Shown in pieces: positions 7,812 to 16,842 of a DNA stretch of 52,201 bases. The position numbers and the translations under genes were made by a program. How positions within the stretch are numbered: position 1 is the stretch's first letter; the number at the start of each line of letters is the position of its first letter. Under the pieces are notes generated by a model, which worked only from the letters and a program-made list of their open reading frames with translations, had not been told where the DNA came from and ran no database searches. Location: assembly GCA_002352365.1 (NCBI GenBank), contig DEIJ01000175.1, forward strand, positions 1-52,201, written 5' to 3'. Source of the stretch: Dehalococcoidia bacterium UBA2777 (lineage in GTDB: Bacteria; Chloroflexota; Dehalococcoidia; UBA2247; UBA2777).

Positions 7812-9347
7812 ATGGCTACTATGGGGGAGAAGCTTCAGGCAATTGAGACAGCCAGAGAGAGATTCAAACTAGGTGGTGGCTTGGCTGAGATAGAAAGGCA
7901 ACATGCTAAGGGCAAGCTCACTGCCAGGGAAAGGATTGATAAACTCCTAGACCCAGGCAGTTTTCAAGAAGTTGAACTATGGACTGGGGCTTACAAGACT
8001 GGCTTTGATATTGATGAAATGGAGATTCCTGGGGATGCCCTAGTTGGGGGGTATGGAGAGGTAAGTGGTCACCTTATTTATGTTTGGGCTCAAGATGCCA
8101 CCCTGTTGGGTGGCACAATAACAGAAATACATAGAGCAAAAATAGTTAGGCTGATGGAGAGAGCCCTTACCGAAATAGTTCCTATCGTGGGGATATATGA
8201 TTCAGAGGGGCCAAGGGTTCAAAATGAAGTGCTGGCATACAATTATTGCACCTATGGCACCATGCTGAGGTTCCAGACTCTATCCTCGGGGGTAATTCCT
8301 CAGATTTCCCTGATCATGGGGCCTTGCATTGGGCCGATGGCGCTATCGGCAGCACTGTCAGATTTTGTTTTTATGGTAAGAAATACAAGCTATATGCACG
8401 TGGCACCACCACCTCCAGATATTGAAAGCGAAAAGTATGGTGAAGCTAGGATGCATTCTCGAGTAAGCGGAGGCTGTGATGTATTAGCGGAAAATGATGA
8501 AGATTGTTTGCGAAAATGCCGGGAATTACTTGCTTTGCTGCCAGCAAACAATACACAAAAGCCACCTGTGGTGGACACTGCGGATAATCCCGATCGCATC
8601 AGCGAAGAGCTTATGAGGATTGTCCCCGTCGAACCTTCTAAGTGGTTTGATATGCGCGATGTAATCAGGCAAGTAGTGGATAATGGTTATTACTTTGAGA
8701 TAAAGAAGGATTATGCTGCAAATTTGACAGTAGGCTTTGCCCGTTTCGATGGGCAAACAGTGGGGATAATAGCAAATAATCCAATTTGGAAAGGGGGCTG
8801 CGAGGATACCAAGAGTGCTGATAAGCATGCCCGGTTTACTAGATTCTGCGATGCCTTCAATCTCCCTTTAGTTTATTTTACAGATTGCCCAGCATTTTTC
8901 CCTAGTATTGAGGAGGAACGCCTGGGCATACTCAGGCATGGAACAATGGTGATACATGCAACTGGCGAAGCTACTGTCCCCAAGATTAGCGTTTATATGA
9001 GAAAGGTTTACGGAGGGACTAATTTAGTTATGCCTTCTACTATTATGAAAGCCGATCGCGTGATAGCCTGGCCAATTATAGAACGAGGGGTGATGGGACC
9101 TGAAGGAATGGTAGCTGTTATGTATAAGGGGAGGCTAACCAGAGCAGAAAGCCCTGAGCAGGCTGAGGAGATAAGGCGAAATGGAATCGAAAAGATAAAG
9201 GTGGCACTAGAGAACTTCACCTATACAGGACTCGATAACATTATAGATCCTCGCCAAACAAGGCCAGCAATAATTAAGGCGCTGAAATGCCTCGCCAACA
9301 AAAAGCTGGAAAGGCCGCAAAGGAAGCATGAGAACATCAATATGTAA
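7812..9347 (+). CDS. divergent acyl-CoA carboxyltransferase subunit (first of a tandem pair)
   Basis: 511-residue member of the biotin-dependent carboxyltransferase family (propionyl-/acetyl-CoA carboxylase beta type). The N-terminal ARERIDKLLDPGSFQEVELW, the central GGTITEIHRAKI and the C-terminal MRKVYGGTNLVM and IIAN-NP segments all fit. Two glycine-rich stretches that form the oxyanion holes in typical enzymes are changed: the usual S-G-G-A-R is S-E-G-P-R (residues 131-135), and the usual G-P-C-A-G-G is G-P-C-I-G-P (170-175). The segment after SYMHV is a proline-rich replacement of the usual VTxEEV region. It may be a structural partner of the next gene or act on an unusual thioester. No biotin carboxylase or biotin carrier gene is nearby. 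Confidence 0.85.
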   Translation: MATMGEKLQAIETARERFKLGGGLAEIERQHAKGKLTARERIDKLLDPGSFQEVELWTGAYKTGFDIDEMEIPGDALVGGYGEVSGHLIYVWAQDATLLGGTITEIHRAKIVRLMERALTEIVPIVGIYDSEGPRVQNEVLAYNYCTYGTMLRFQTLSSGVIPQISLIMGPCIGPMALSAALSDFVFMVRNTSYMHVAPPPPDIESEKYGEARMHSRVSGGCDVLAENDEDCLRKCRELLALLPANNTQKPPVVDTADNPDRISEELMRIVPVEPSKWFDMRDVIRQVVDNGYYFEIKKDYAANLTVGFARFDGQTVGIIANNPIWKGGCEDTKSADKHARFTRFCDAFNLPLVYFTDCPAFFPSIEEERLGILRHGTMVIHATGEATVPKISVYMRKVYGGTNLVMPSTIMKADRVIAWPIIERGVMGPEGMVAVMYKGRLTRAESPEQAEEIRRNGIEKIKVALENFTYTGLDNIIDPRQTRPAIIKALKCLANKKLERPQRKHENINM

Positions 9348-9386
9348 CCTGGGTTTTGCATGAGATTGGGTAGAAAGGAGGCTAAG

Positions 9387-10976
9387 ATGGAAAAAGAGAG
9401 CATGACGGAGAAGATCGGTGAACTAGCGAAGGAAAGAGAAAGATACCGTTTAGGGGGTGGTTTAGCCTCGATAGAGAAACAACATAAAAGTGGTAAGCTC
9501 ACAGCCCGTGAAAGGGTGGAAAGGTTTTTCGATCCCGGGACTTTCCACGAACTTGAATTATGGGCTCAGCCTATCAAGACAGGTTATGAGATGGATGAAA
9601 GGTTTGCCCCTGCGGACGCTGTAGTTATCGGGTATGGAGAGGTTGATGGGCGCACTGTCATGGTCTATGCCCACGATTATACAGTTCATGCCGGAACCCA
9701 GTCCGCGGTACAGCATGCCAAGGTTACCAAAGTTATGGATACAGCCGCTAAGATGGGAGTCCCCTATGTAGGCATAGTCGACTGCGCCGGGATCAGGCTT
9801 CAGGACTCGGTGGGGATAGGACCTAAGGCCGCTATAGATGGCATGGGGACTCAGGGAACAGGCTCTTTTATGTACTCCCCTTCATGGGTGTCAGGTGTAG
9901 TACCACAGATTGCCGTGATGTTAGGACCTCAATTCGCCGGCTCATCTTATTCCCCAATATTAAAGGATTTTCTTATCATGCGCCGTGGCCCAGCCTTTAT
10001 GGCCCTTATCTCACCTACCGTCATTAAAGAGGTTACCGGCGCAGAGGTTACTTATGAAGAGATAGGCGGGGCAACGGTTCATGGTGAGATCAGTGGGACA
10101 TGCGACTTGATAGTAGACAGCGATGAGGAAGGTTTGGAAAAGGCTAAGAAGATTCTAAGCTTTTTGCCGTCTAATTGGCGGGAGAAACCTCCGGTCATTG
10201 TTACTGGGGATGACCCCAACCGGAGAGATGAGGAACTTCTCAACTTAATCCCCTTTGATCTCTCTCAGGGATACGATATGTACCAGCTCATCTCTCGAAT
10301 AGTAGATGATGGTGACTTCTTTGAAATAAAGCCTCTTTATGCTAAAAATGCCATAATAGGTTTTGCCCGACTGGGGGGACAATCTGTAGGAATAGTGGCC
10401 AATAACCCCATGGTAATGGGAGGGGCAATAGACATTAATTCCTCCGACAAAATGGCCCGGTTCATCAGATTTTGTGATTCATTTAACATCCCGGTGATCT
10501 TTTTGGCGGATACTGTGGGCTATCTACCCAGCGTAGACCAAGAGCGGGCAGGATTGGAAAGACATGCTGCCAAGGTGTTGTATGCCATCTGCGAGGCTAC
10601 TGTGCCTAAAATCACCGTCTACTTAAGGAACTGCTCTGGATGGGGCGAGCTTGCCATGGGCACCGGGCAGATGGGGGTGGATTTAGTATTGGCATGGCCC
10701 AACGCTCAAGTGGGAAGAATGGACCCTGAGGCAGCGGTAAACGTCATTTATGCTAAGGAGATAGCCGCAGCTACAAATCCTGAAGAGGTACGCCAGAGGA
10801 GGATTGAAGAATTTGGCGCAAAATATAATAATATCTACTATGCTGGGGCGCGGACGCTAATCCAAGACATCATAGATCCGCGTGATACCAGGCCTCGGCT
10901 AATTGAAGCACTAGATTGGTTCGCCAATAAGAAAGAAGATAGGCCATGGAGAAAACATGGCAATATCCCACTGTAA
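9387..10976 (+). CDS. acyl-CoA carboxyltransferase subunit (second of the pair)
   Basis: 529-residue carboxyltransferase-family protein, paralogous to the preceding gene along its length (ARERVERFFDPGTFHELELW, YAHDYTVHAGTQSAVQHAK, IIGFARLGGQSVGIVANNP). It keeps the EVTYEEIGGATVHGEISGTCD region that the first paralogue has lost. Even so, its oxyanion segments are atypical: D132-C-A-G-I-R instead of D-S-G-G-A-R, and G180-P-Q-F-A-G-S instead of G-P-C-A-G-G. The ATG at 9387 is chosen because AAAGGAGG lies 5 bases upstream; the frame opens at 9360. The 39-bp gap to the first gene implies one transcript, and the products may form a hetero-oligomer. Reaction direction (carboxylase, transcarboxylase or decarboxylase) cannot be told. 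Confidence 0.87.
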   Translation: MEKESMTEKIGELAKERERYRLGGGLASIEKQHKSGKLTARERVERFFDPGTFHELELWAQPIKTGYEMDERFAPADAVVIGYGEVDGRTVMVYAHDYTVHAGTQSAVQHAKVTKVMDTAAKMGVPYVGIVDCAGIRLQDSVGIGPKAAIDGMGTQGTGSFMYSPSWVSGVVPQIAVMLGPQFAGSSYSPILKDFLIMRRGPAFMALISPTVIKEVTGAEVTYEEIGGATVHGEISGTCDLIVDSDEEGLEKAKKILSFLPSNWREKPPVIVTGDDPNRRDEELLNLIPFDLSQGYDMYQLISRIVDDGDFFEIKPLYAKNAIIGFARLGGQSVGIVANNPMVMGGAIDINSSDKMARFIRFCDSFNIPVIFLADTVGYLPSVDQERAGLERHAAKVLYAICEATVPKITVYLRNCSGWGELAMGTGQMGVDLVLAWPNAQVGRMDPEAAVNVIYAKEIAAATNPEEVRQRRIEEFGAKYNNIYYAGARTLIQDIIDPRDTRPRLIEALDWFANKKEDRPWRKHGNIPL

Positions 10977-11063
10977 AAAGTGGAGAGAAACTGTAGCTTT
11001 TCTGGTATCTGATTTGGCAAATCCTGGCCTATCGCCTAGCCAGGCGTCTGGAGATCAAAAATT

Positions 11064-11084
11064 AGGGTGATGAACCCTCCTTTT
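11064..11084 (+). terminator. weak terminator-like hairpin after the carboxyltransferase pair
   Basis: AGGGT (11064-11068) and ACCCT (11074-11078) form a 5-bp stem with loop GATGA, followed by CCTTTT. An outer pair GGAGAT (11050-11055) / ATCTCC (11093-11098) encloses it. Stability is modest. The 277-base gap between 10976 and 11254 otherwise holds only the mutL promoter. Confidence 0.3.
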
Positions 11085-11205
11085 CCGTCATCATCTCCAA
11101 CTCACCATACCTAAACCATCCCAAGAAAATCTTGCCGTTGAATTTGCAAAAACTTCTTGGGGTTGATTTAGCTTCTCGATCGCATGCCAAACAGGAACAC
11201 CCGAT

Positions 11206-11233
11206 TTGACATAGAGCTCGACAGGATTATGTA
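11206..11233 (+). promoter_or_regulatory. promoter of mutL
   Basis: A perfect TTGACA at 11206-11211 is followed after 16 bp by TATGTA (11228-11233); a TAAAAT lies slightly further on. The start codon of mutL is at 11254. Confidence 0.45.
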
Positions 11234-11253
11234 GTAAAATAGCTATCAGGAAG

Positions 11254-12933
11254 ATGCCTGTTAAGGTTTTAGCCCCAGAGGTCATTTCTAAAATTGCTGC
11301 TGGTGAGGTAATAGAAAGGCCGGCTTCAGTGGTAAAGGAATTGGTGGAGAACTCGCTTGATGCCGCCGCCAGCCAAATCAGTATTGAAGCACGCGGTGGC
11401 GGGGTGAGCTTCATCAGGGTTGTTGATAATGGGGTGGGGATACCCGCCGGAGAGGTGGAGCTTGCCTTCCACCGCTATGCTACCAGCAAGCTTAATAGTC
11501 TAGCTGAATTAGAGAGAATCTCTTCCCTCGGCTTCCGCGGTGAGGCATTACCTAGCATCGCTGCTATGGCTTGGGTAGAGATTATCACCCGCCCTAGAGA
11601 TGAAATGGTAGGCACCTTTCTCAGCCTACGCAATGGGATTTTAGTAGAAAAGGGGAATCAGGGGCACCCTCCAGGCACCAGTGCCACTGTTCGCAATCTG
11701 TTTCGGGAGGTGCCCGCTCGGCTCAAATTCCTCAAGACATCGACTACAGAGAATAGCCATATCACAAGCCTTGTCAGCCAATACAGCCTGGCCTTTCCTG
11801 AGGTAAAGTTCACCCTGACTATCGATGGGCGAGAAGTACTGCATACTCCAGGTAGTGGTAACCTCAGGGAGGCTGTAATGGAAGTATACGGCATAGAAGT
11901 GGCCCAGAAAATGCTGGAGATAGTAACCAAGGAGAAGTCATTCCCTGGCGTCACCGGCTATACCAGTCCACCCTCAATCAGCCGCTCCAGCCGCAATTAC
12001 TTCAGCTTCTTTGTTCAGCGACGCTGGGTGCAAAGCCGCTTGCTGGCTCGTGCTGTAGAGGAAGCTTATCATGAGCTATTGATGGGCGGAAGATTCCCTA
12101 TCACAGTCGTTAACATCTCATTACCTCCCCAGGATATTGATGTTAATGTTCATCCTGCTAAGACTGAGGTGAGGTTTCGCCAGGAGCAGGCAGTATTTGC
12201 TGCGGTACGCCAGGCAGTGAGAGAGACACTGGCGAAGGCCCCCCTACCTAGCATCAAACCCTACTCCGCTCCCCCATACTTTGAGCCGGAACAAACCCCA
12301 TTAACTCCAGGCCAAGTTGAACCTGCATCTTCGCCTTTGCCCTCAGAAACAGCTAAAAGCCTTATACCTATTCTTCGAGTTCTGGGCCAGTTAGCTAGTA
12401 CCTATATCATTGCTGAAGGTCCTGATGGTCTTTACCTCGTTGATCAGCATGCTGCCCACGAGCGAATCCTCTTTGATCGGCTATTGGCGCAGCGGGCACA
12501 ACGGGCAGTAGAAGTTCAGGGACTCCTTGAGCCAATGGTACTCGAGGTAACCGCAAGACAAGAGGAGCTGTTGCGATCCAAAGGAGAAATGCTGGCTCAA
12601 TTTGGTTTCACCATCGAGCCTTTTGGCAACAGAACTTATCTACTGCGCACCGTACCAGCCATACTCGGTGGCCAAAGTGGTGCCGGAGCCGTTGGGGAAA
12701 TTCTAGACTCCTTAGGGGAAGATACCACCTCGGTGAACTGGGAAGAGAAGATAGCCATCTCACTTGCCTGCCATGGCGCAGTGAAGGCAGGACAAGCGCT
12801 GGCTCAGGAGGAAATGAGGGGATTGGCCCGTGCCTTGGAGCAAACAGCCTCGCCACGCACTTGTCCCCACGGGAGACCAACGATGCTTCATCTCAGTTCA
12901 GGGCAATTAGACCGGGAATTTGGCCGAGGCTAA
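11254..12933 (+). CDS. mutL: DNA mismatch repair protein MutL
   Basis: Mismatch-repair ATPase and endonuclease that acts with MutS. The GHKL ATPase motifs are at the N-terminus: KIAAGEVIERPASVVKELVENSLDA, DNGVGI and FRGEALPSI. The C-terminal metal-dependent nuclease site is intact: D397-Q-H-A-A-H-E-R, A505-C-H (ACHGAVKAG) and C537-P-H-G-R-P. MutL here is therefore of the nicking type found in bacteria without MutH. It has 559 residues; the proline-rich linker (around residues 330-365) is short. The ATG has only AGGA next to it. No mutS is in the window. Confidence 0.95.
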   Translation: MPVKVLAPEVISKIAAGEVIERPASVVKELVENSLDAAASQISIEARGGGVSFIRVVDNGVGIPAGEVELAFHRYATSKLNSLAELERISSLGFRGEALPSIAAMAWVEIITRPRDEMVGTFLSLRNGILVEKGNQGHPPGTSATVRNLFREVPARLKFLKTSTTENSHITSLVSQYSLAFPEVKFTLTIDGREVLHTPGSGNLREAVMEVYGIEVAQKMLEIVTKEKSFPGVTGYTSPPSISRSSRNYFSFFVQRRWVQSRLLARAVEEAYHELLMGGRFPITVVNISLPPQDIDVNVHPAKTEVRFRQEQAVFAAVRQAVRETLAKAPLPSIKPYSAPPYFEPEQTPLTPGQVEPASSPLPSETAKSLIPILRVLGQLASTYIIAEGPDGLYLVDQHAAHERILFDRLLAQRAQRAVEVQGLLEPMVLEVTARQEELLRSKGEMLAQFGFTIEPFGNRTYLLRTVPAILGGQSGAGAVGEILDSLGEDTTSVNWEEKIAISLACHGAVKAGQALAQEEMRGLARALEQTASPRTCPHGRPTMLHLSSGQLDREFGRG

Positions 12934-13005
12934 CAGTTCTCCATGAACCCAAAGATTGGGGTAAATATTTGGAGGTCAGTTCGATTAAAAAGAAGGAGCT
13001 AAGGA

Positions 13006-13701
13006 ATGGAGAGAGAAAACAAACTCCCTGAAGACCTCTACGCTAAAAGGCTGGCTGGTAAGGAAAACATCAAGCATTGGTATCACCAGGAAAGAGCCCA
13101 GAGGGCGATCAATGCTCTAAAGACGAACGGCTTCAATGCCAGTTATGTGGAGGATCGCAACAGGGCACGAGAGGAAATATTAAAACTTGTGCCCCCTCTT
13201 GCCACCATAGGAGTGGGTGGCTCAATGACTATTCGGGAGATTGGAATTCTTGATGAGTTGGCCAATCGAGGCCATACTATTTATGACCACTGGAAGCCGG
13301 GGCTATCATCAGAAGAGGTGTTAAATATCCGCCGTGCTCATCTCAGTTGCGATGCTTTCCTCACTAGTGCCAATGCCCTCAGCCTAGATGGAAAGTTGGT
13401 GAGCACCGATGGAGTAGGTAACCGAGTTTGCGCCATGACTTTTGGCCCTAAGAAGGTTATCATAGCTGTTGCGGTTAACAAGATTGTCAAAGATGTTGAG
13501 GCAGCATTGCGACGAGTAAAGGAAATAGCTGCCCCTCATACTCTAAAGGAGACAGGCCTGAATCTCCCCTGTGTCCAGACAGGCATCTGCACCGACTGTG
13601 ACTCACCACTGCGAGGTTGCCGGGCAACTGTAATCCTGGAACGAAGGCCTCTGTTCACCGATACTACAGTGTTGGTCATCGGTGAGGAATTGGGATTCTA
13701 A
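13006..13701 (+). CDS. LUD domain protein (lactate utilization-type)
   Basis: 231-residue single-domain LUD (DUF162) protein, the fold of LutB/LutC subunits of lactate oxidation. Conserved features are ATIGVGGSMTIREIGI near residue 67, the GPKKVIIAVAVNKIVKD strand, and a C-terminal Cys cluster C-V-Q-T-G-I-C-T-D-C-D-S-P-L-R-G-C typical of stand-alone LUD proteins, possibly for a metal or cluster. The ATG has AAGGAG 7 bases upstream. No other lut gene is beside it, so the substrate is unknown. Its stop overlaps the adenine deaminase stop by 4 bases (convergent). Confidence 0.88.
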   Translation: MERENKLPEDLYAKRLAGKENIKHWYHQERAQRAINALKTNGFNASYVEDRNRAREEILKLVPPLATIGVGGSMTIREIGILDELANRGHTIYDHWKPGLSSEEVLNIRRAHLSCDAFLTSANALSLDGKLVSTDGVGNRVCAMTFGPKKVIIAVAVNKIVKDVEAALRRVKEIAAPHTLKETGLNLPCVQTGICTDCDSPLRGCRATVILERRPLFTDTTVLVIGEELGF

Positions 13702-15407
13702 TCCACCTCGACTAGCCCCAGATCAGTCAACCTCAGCTCAGGAATTACTGGTAGAGCAAGAAAGGATAGCACAGCGAAAGGAGAGGGCAGGCTACAGCCC
13801 AAAGAGATAGTTGTCCTTTCCAGATTCTCCAGTTTATTGACTACAACTTCTAGAGGTTCAGTAGAGAGCAAGCCGGCGATAGGTAGGGGCAGGGAATCAA
13901 GAATTTCTCCTCCAGAGGTGAGAACTAGTCCCCCCTCCAATCTCTCTATCCCCTTGATGGCCATTAAAATATCTTCATCATTGGTCCCTACCGCTACAAT
14001 ATTATGGGAATCATGGGCAAAAGATGTTGCCATCGCCCCCGTTTTAAGCCCAAAGCCTTTTACCAAGCCGAGACCGAGGTTACCACTAGCTCTGTGCCTC
14101 TCCACTACCACCAGCTTCAGGATATCTCTGTCTACATCAGATACGATGAAGCCACCTTCACTCTTCATCTCTTCAATCCTTTTCTTAGTAACTATCTGCC
14201 CAGGAATAACTTCAATAATAGGATAAACCTTCTCGCAAGCTGCCATCCTTAGCGCTTCTATGTTGAACGGCCTGATATTAACGGTATGCGCCAGATCTTC
14301 ATCTTTGGGTATATCCACCGAAAAGAGGGGCTTACCTTCTTTGGCAACCAACTGCCCGTGGTGAAACACCATCTCGATATTGAAGGCAGCTAGATCATCG
14401 ATTACCATGAGATTAGCAATATACCCCGGAGCTACTGCTCCAAATCTATGGAGCCCGAAATATACCGCGGGGTTAATAGTAGCTAGTTGAATAGCACGAA
14501 CAGGATCCAGACCGCGCCCGATCGCCTTTCTCACCACAGCATCAATATCACCATCATTAAAGAGATCGACACAACTACGATCATCAACCACAAAAAGGCA
14601 ACGAGGATAGGTTTGGTCAGAAACCGCGGGGAGAAGGGCATCCAAATTCTTCGCTGAGGAGCCCTCTCTGATCATCAGATACATTCCTCGTTTCAATTTC
14701 TCCTCGGCTTCCTTTAAGGTAGTGGACTCATGGTCAGAAAGAATGCCGGCAGCGAGGTAAGCCTCAAGTGCTTTGCCTTTTAGCCCAGGAGCGTGTCCGT
14801 CGATAACCTTTCCTTTACAGAGAGAGATTTTCAACAACATTTCTCTATCCCCGCTCAACACTGCGGGGAAGTCCATTACCTCACCCAGGCCAAGGACATT
14901 TTCCTTCCCCAGATAGGCTTGAACACTATCGGCACTAAGTTGAGCCCCAGAGGTCTCCAGTTTAGTTGCTGGGACACAAGAGGGAACCATGAGGAATATA
15001 TCTAAGGGTAGCGAGCGAGCACAGCTCATTATATACTTTATTCCCCCGATCCCACAGACATTGGCGATTTCATGCAAGTCAGTGACCACAGCACAGGTTC
15101 CATGTGGCACTACCGCCTCAGCATAACGGCCTACATGAAGTAGAGAGCTTTCAATATGAGTATGCCCATTGATGAGGCCGGGAATAACGAATTTGCCCTC
15201 TAGGTCTATTACCTGCCTCGCCTCATAATAGTCACCTACTCCAGCGATAATGCCATCGAAGATAGCCACATTACCTGGCTCTACCTCGGCGGTAAAGGTG
15301 TTTATGATCTTGGCGTGAGCTAGGAGCAGGTCGGCAGGGGCTTCTCCCTTAGCCACCGCAATTAACTTTTTAAGCTCCCTGTGGTTGATTTTCCTCCTCC
15401 AAAACAT
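13698..15407 (-). CDS. ade: adenine deaminase
   Basis: Amidohydrolase converting adenine to hypoxanthine and ammonia. Metal-site motifs are present: GHTHIESS, GLGEVMDFPAVLSGD and the DGHAPGL region. The C-terminal adenine deaminase domain carries KTGAMATSFAHDSHNIVAVG. Its product is the substrate of the Hpt encoded just upstream, so the pair forms a purine salvage unit. Start uncertain: the frame opens at 15452; the ATG at 15407 fits the family's N-terminal length but has no clear ribosome-binding site. A strong GGAGGAGG lies within its first codons, so a slightly later non-ATG start is possible. It overlaps the end of hpt. Confidence 0.92.
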   Translation of the reverse strand: MFWRRKINHRELKKLIAVAKGEAPADLLLAHAKIINTFTAEVEPGNVAIFDGIIAGVGDYYEARQVIDLEGKFVIPGLINGHTHIESSLLHVGRYAEAVVPHGTCAVVTDLHEIANVCGIGGIKYIMSCARSLPLDIFLMVPSCVPATKLETSGAQLSADSVQAYLGKENVLGLGEVMDFPAVLSGDREMLLKISLCKGKVIDGHAPGLKGKALEAYLAAGILSDHESTTLKEAEEKLKRGMYLMIREGSSAKNLDALLPAVSDQTYPRCLFVVDDRSCVDLFNDGDIDAVVRKAIGRGLDPVRAIQLATINPAVYFGLHRFGAVAPGYIANLMVIDDLAAFNIEMVFHHGQLVAKEGKPLFSVDIPKDEDLAHTVNIRPFNIEALRMAACEKVYPIIEVIPGQIVTKKRIEEMKSEGGFIVSDVDRDILKLVVVERHRASGNLGLGLVKGFGLKTGAMATSFAHDSHNIVAVGTNDEDILMAIKGIERLEGGLVLTSGGEILDSLPLPIAGLLSTEPLEVVVNKLENLERTTISLGCSLPSPFAVLSFLALPVIPELRLTDLGLVEVD

Positions 15408-15912
15408 ATAGGCCAGGCAGATTGCGAAATTTTTCATCCCAATCCGCTCCATAGCCCACTACAAACTCGTTGGGAACACTTAAGCCAAGGTAGTCAATAG
15501 GAACAGATACCTTGCGGCACATGGCCTTATCAAAGAGAGCACATACCCTAAGGGAAGCAGGCCTTTTGCGACGCAACCAGCCAAGTAGGAAGTCCAAGGT
15601 TATTCCGGTATCCACGATGCCCTCGATAACTAAGATATCCCTGTCTTTTATAGGCAGGCGCAGCAGACCTCGTACCACCCTAACCTTCCCCGAACTCACC
15701 TTGCCCCTGCCATAGCTAGAAAGCCGGACAAATTCCACCTCTAAAGGCATATCGAGAAGGCGCATCAAATCGGCCATAAAGATAACTGCTCCCTTAAGCA
15801 CCCCGATAAGGAGGGGATTTTTACCTTCATAGTCCCTGCTGATCTCTCTGGCTAGCCTACCGACAGTACTCCTTATCTCTTCCTGAGTGAACAGCACTCG
15901 AAGTTGGGGCAA
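15370..15912 (-). CDS. hpt: hypoxanthine phosphoribosyltransferase
   Basis: Transfers phosphoribose from PRPP to hypoxanthine or guanine. Visible are LLIGVLKGAVIFMADL (PPi loop), the flexible-loop SSYGRGKVSSG, the PRPP motif DILVIEGIVDTGIT, and the base-binding VPNEFVVGYGADWDEKFRNLP. The PRPP motif has Glu-Gly where most relatives have Glu-Asp. The TTG at 15912 is preferred because GGGAGGGG lies 4-5 bases upstream and it gives the usual N-terminus (LRVLFTQEEI); the frame opens at another TTG at 15951. It overlaps ade by 38 bases. Confidence 0.9.
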   Translation of the reverse strand: MPQLRVLFTQEEIRSTVGRLAREISRDYEGKNPLLIGVLKGAVIFMADLMRLLDMPLEVEFVRLSSYGRGKVSSGKVRVVRGLLRLPIKDRDILVIEGIVDTGITLDFLLGWLRRKRPASLRVCALFDKAMCRKVSVPIDYLGLSVPNEFVVGYGADWDEKFRNLPGLYVLEEENQPQGA

Positions 15913-15981
15913 ACAAACCCCTCCCTCTTGGTTTGGCAGAGGTAGATCCAAGCAAGGCCATTATATTGCTTCGGATGTAGT

Positions 15982-16010
15982 TTGACAAGAGCCAAAGTTA
16001 CAATTAAGAT
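15982..16010 (+). promoter_or_regulatory. promoter of cooC
   Basis: A perfect TTGACA at 15982-15987 and TAAGAT at 16005-16010 are 17 bp apart. The predicted start near 16017 is about 35 bases before the cooC ATG. The region is divergent from hpt. Confidence 0.6.
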
Positions 16011-16050
16011 GAACTTAAATAAGGTTTCTTGTTAAGCGAGGGAAAGCAAG

Positions 16051-16842
16051 ATGGCCAAGAAAAGATATACTATAACTGTTTCCGGCAAAGGGGGTACAGG
16101 CAAGACTCTCATTTCAACTACAATGATTAAGCTCTTGTCACAAAGTCAAGGTCTTAGAATCCTGGCAATCGACGCTGATCCGGCTGTTAGCTTACCTTCT
16201 GCTTTGGGGGTAAAGGTAGGGAAAACAATTGGTGACATCCGAGAGGAGATTTTTAAAGATTCAACTAATCCTGCCTCTATGAAAGTGCCACTGCAAGTCC
16301 CATTAGATATGATGATTGAGAATCTGATTGGGGAAATCATGGTAGGAGCACATGGTTTTCATCTCCTTGCCATGGGCAGGCCTGAAGGCCCTGGCTGCTA
16401 CTGCCTATTAAATGATATACTTCGCTACGCTATTGACAAGTTTACCAAGAAGTTTGATGTTACCGTTATTGATTGCGAAGCCGGGCTAGAACATTTGAGT
16501 CGACGCACTATCCGCGATATGGACTTTTTGTTTGCGGTGACTGACCCTACCAAGAGAGGAATAAATACTGCAGAGTCGATTAAGAAGCTGGCTGGTGACA
16601 TGGAGCTAAAATTTGGAGCTTCAGGCATAATAGTGAATAAAGTCACCAAAGGTGATGAAGCTTTTTGCCGAGAGATAAGTTCGGATGTTGTAGGAATTAT
16701 CCCCTTAGATGAAAGCGTAGCTCAATATGATCGCATAGGGAAACCATTCTTACTTCTCCCAGATGACTCCCCTGTTGTTGTTGCAGTTAGGGGTATACTG
16801 GAGCGAACTGTTTGGAGCGATGAAAGATGGAATCAGCATTAG
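16051..16842 (+). CDS. cooC: CO dehydrogenase maturation ATPase CooC
   Basis: MinD/ParA-type ATPase that helps insert nickel into the C-cluster of CO dehydrogenase. The deviant Walker A G12-K-G-G-T-G-K-T is at the N-terminus. The CooC-specific C-x-C (C116-Y-C118 in GPGCYCLLND) is present; in CooC this dimer-interface pair binds the metal. VTVIDCEAGLEHLSR is the Walker B region. At 263 residues the length is normal. It is about 32 kb from the cooS it presumably serves. The next gene begins 16 bases before its stop, so the two are translationally coupled. Confidence 0.9.
   Translation: MAKKRYTITVSGKGGTGKTLISTTMIKLLSQSQGLRILAIDADPAVSLPSALGVKVGKTIGDIREEIFKDSTNPASMKVPLQVPLDMMIENLIGEIMVGAHGFHLLAMGRPEGPGCYCLLNDILRYAIDKFTKKFDVTVIDCEAGLEHLSRRTIRDMDFLFAVTDPTKRGINTAESIKKLAGDMELKFGASGIIVNKVTKGDEAFCREISSDVVGIIPLDESVAQYDRIGKPFLLLPDDSPVVVAVRGILERTVWSDERWNQH

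Noticed and set aside
13837..14252. Plus-strand frames of 129 and 82 residues opposite adenine deaminase
   Set aside because: They are antisense to conserved amidohydrolase sequence, and the two frames overlap each other.
16425..16649. Minus-strand frame inside cooC
   Set aside because: It is a shadow of the conserved CooC core and has no promoter or ribosome-binding site.
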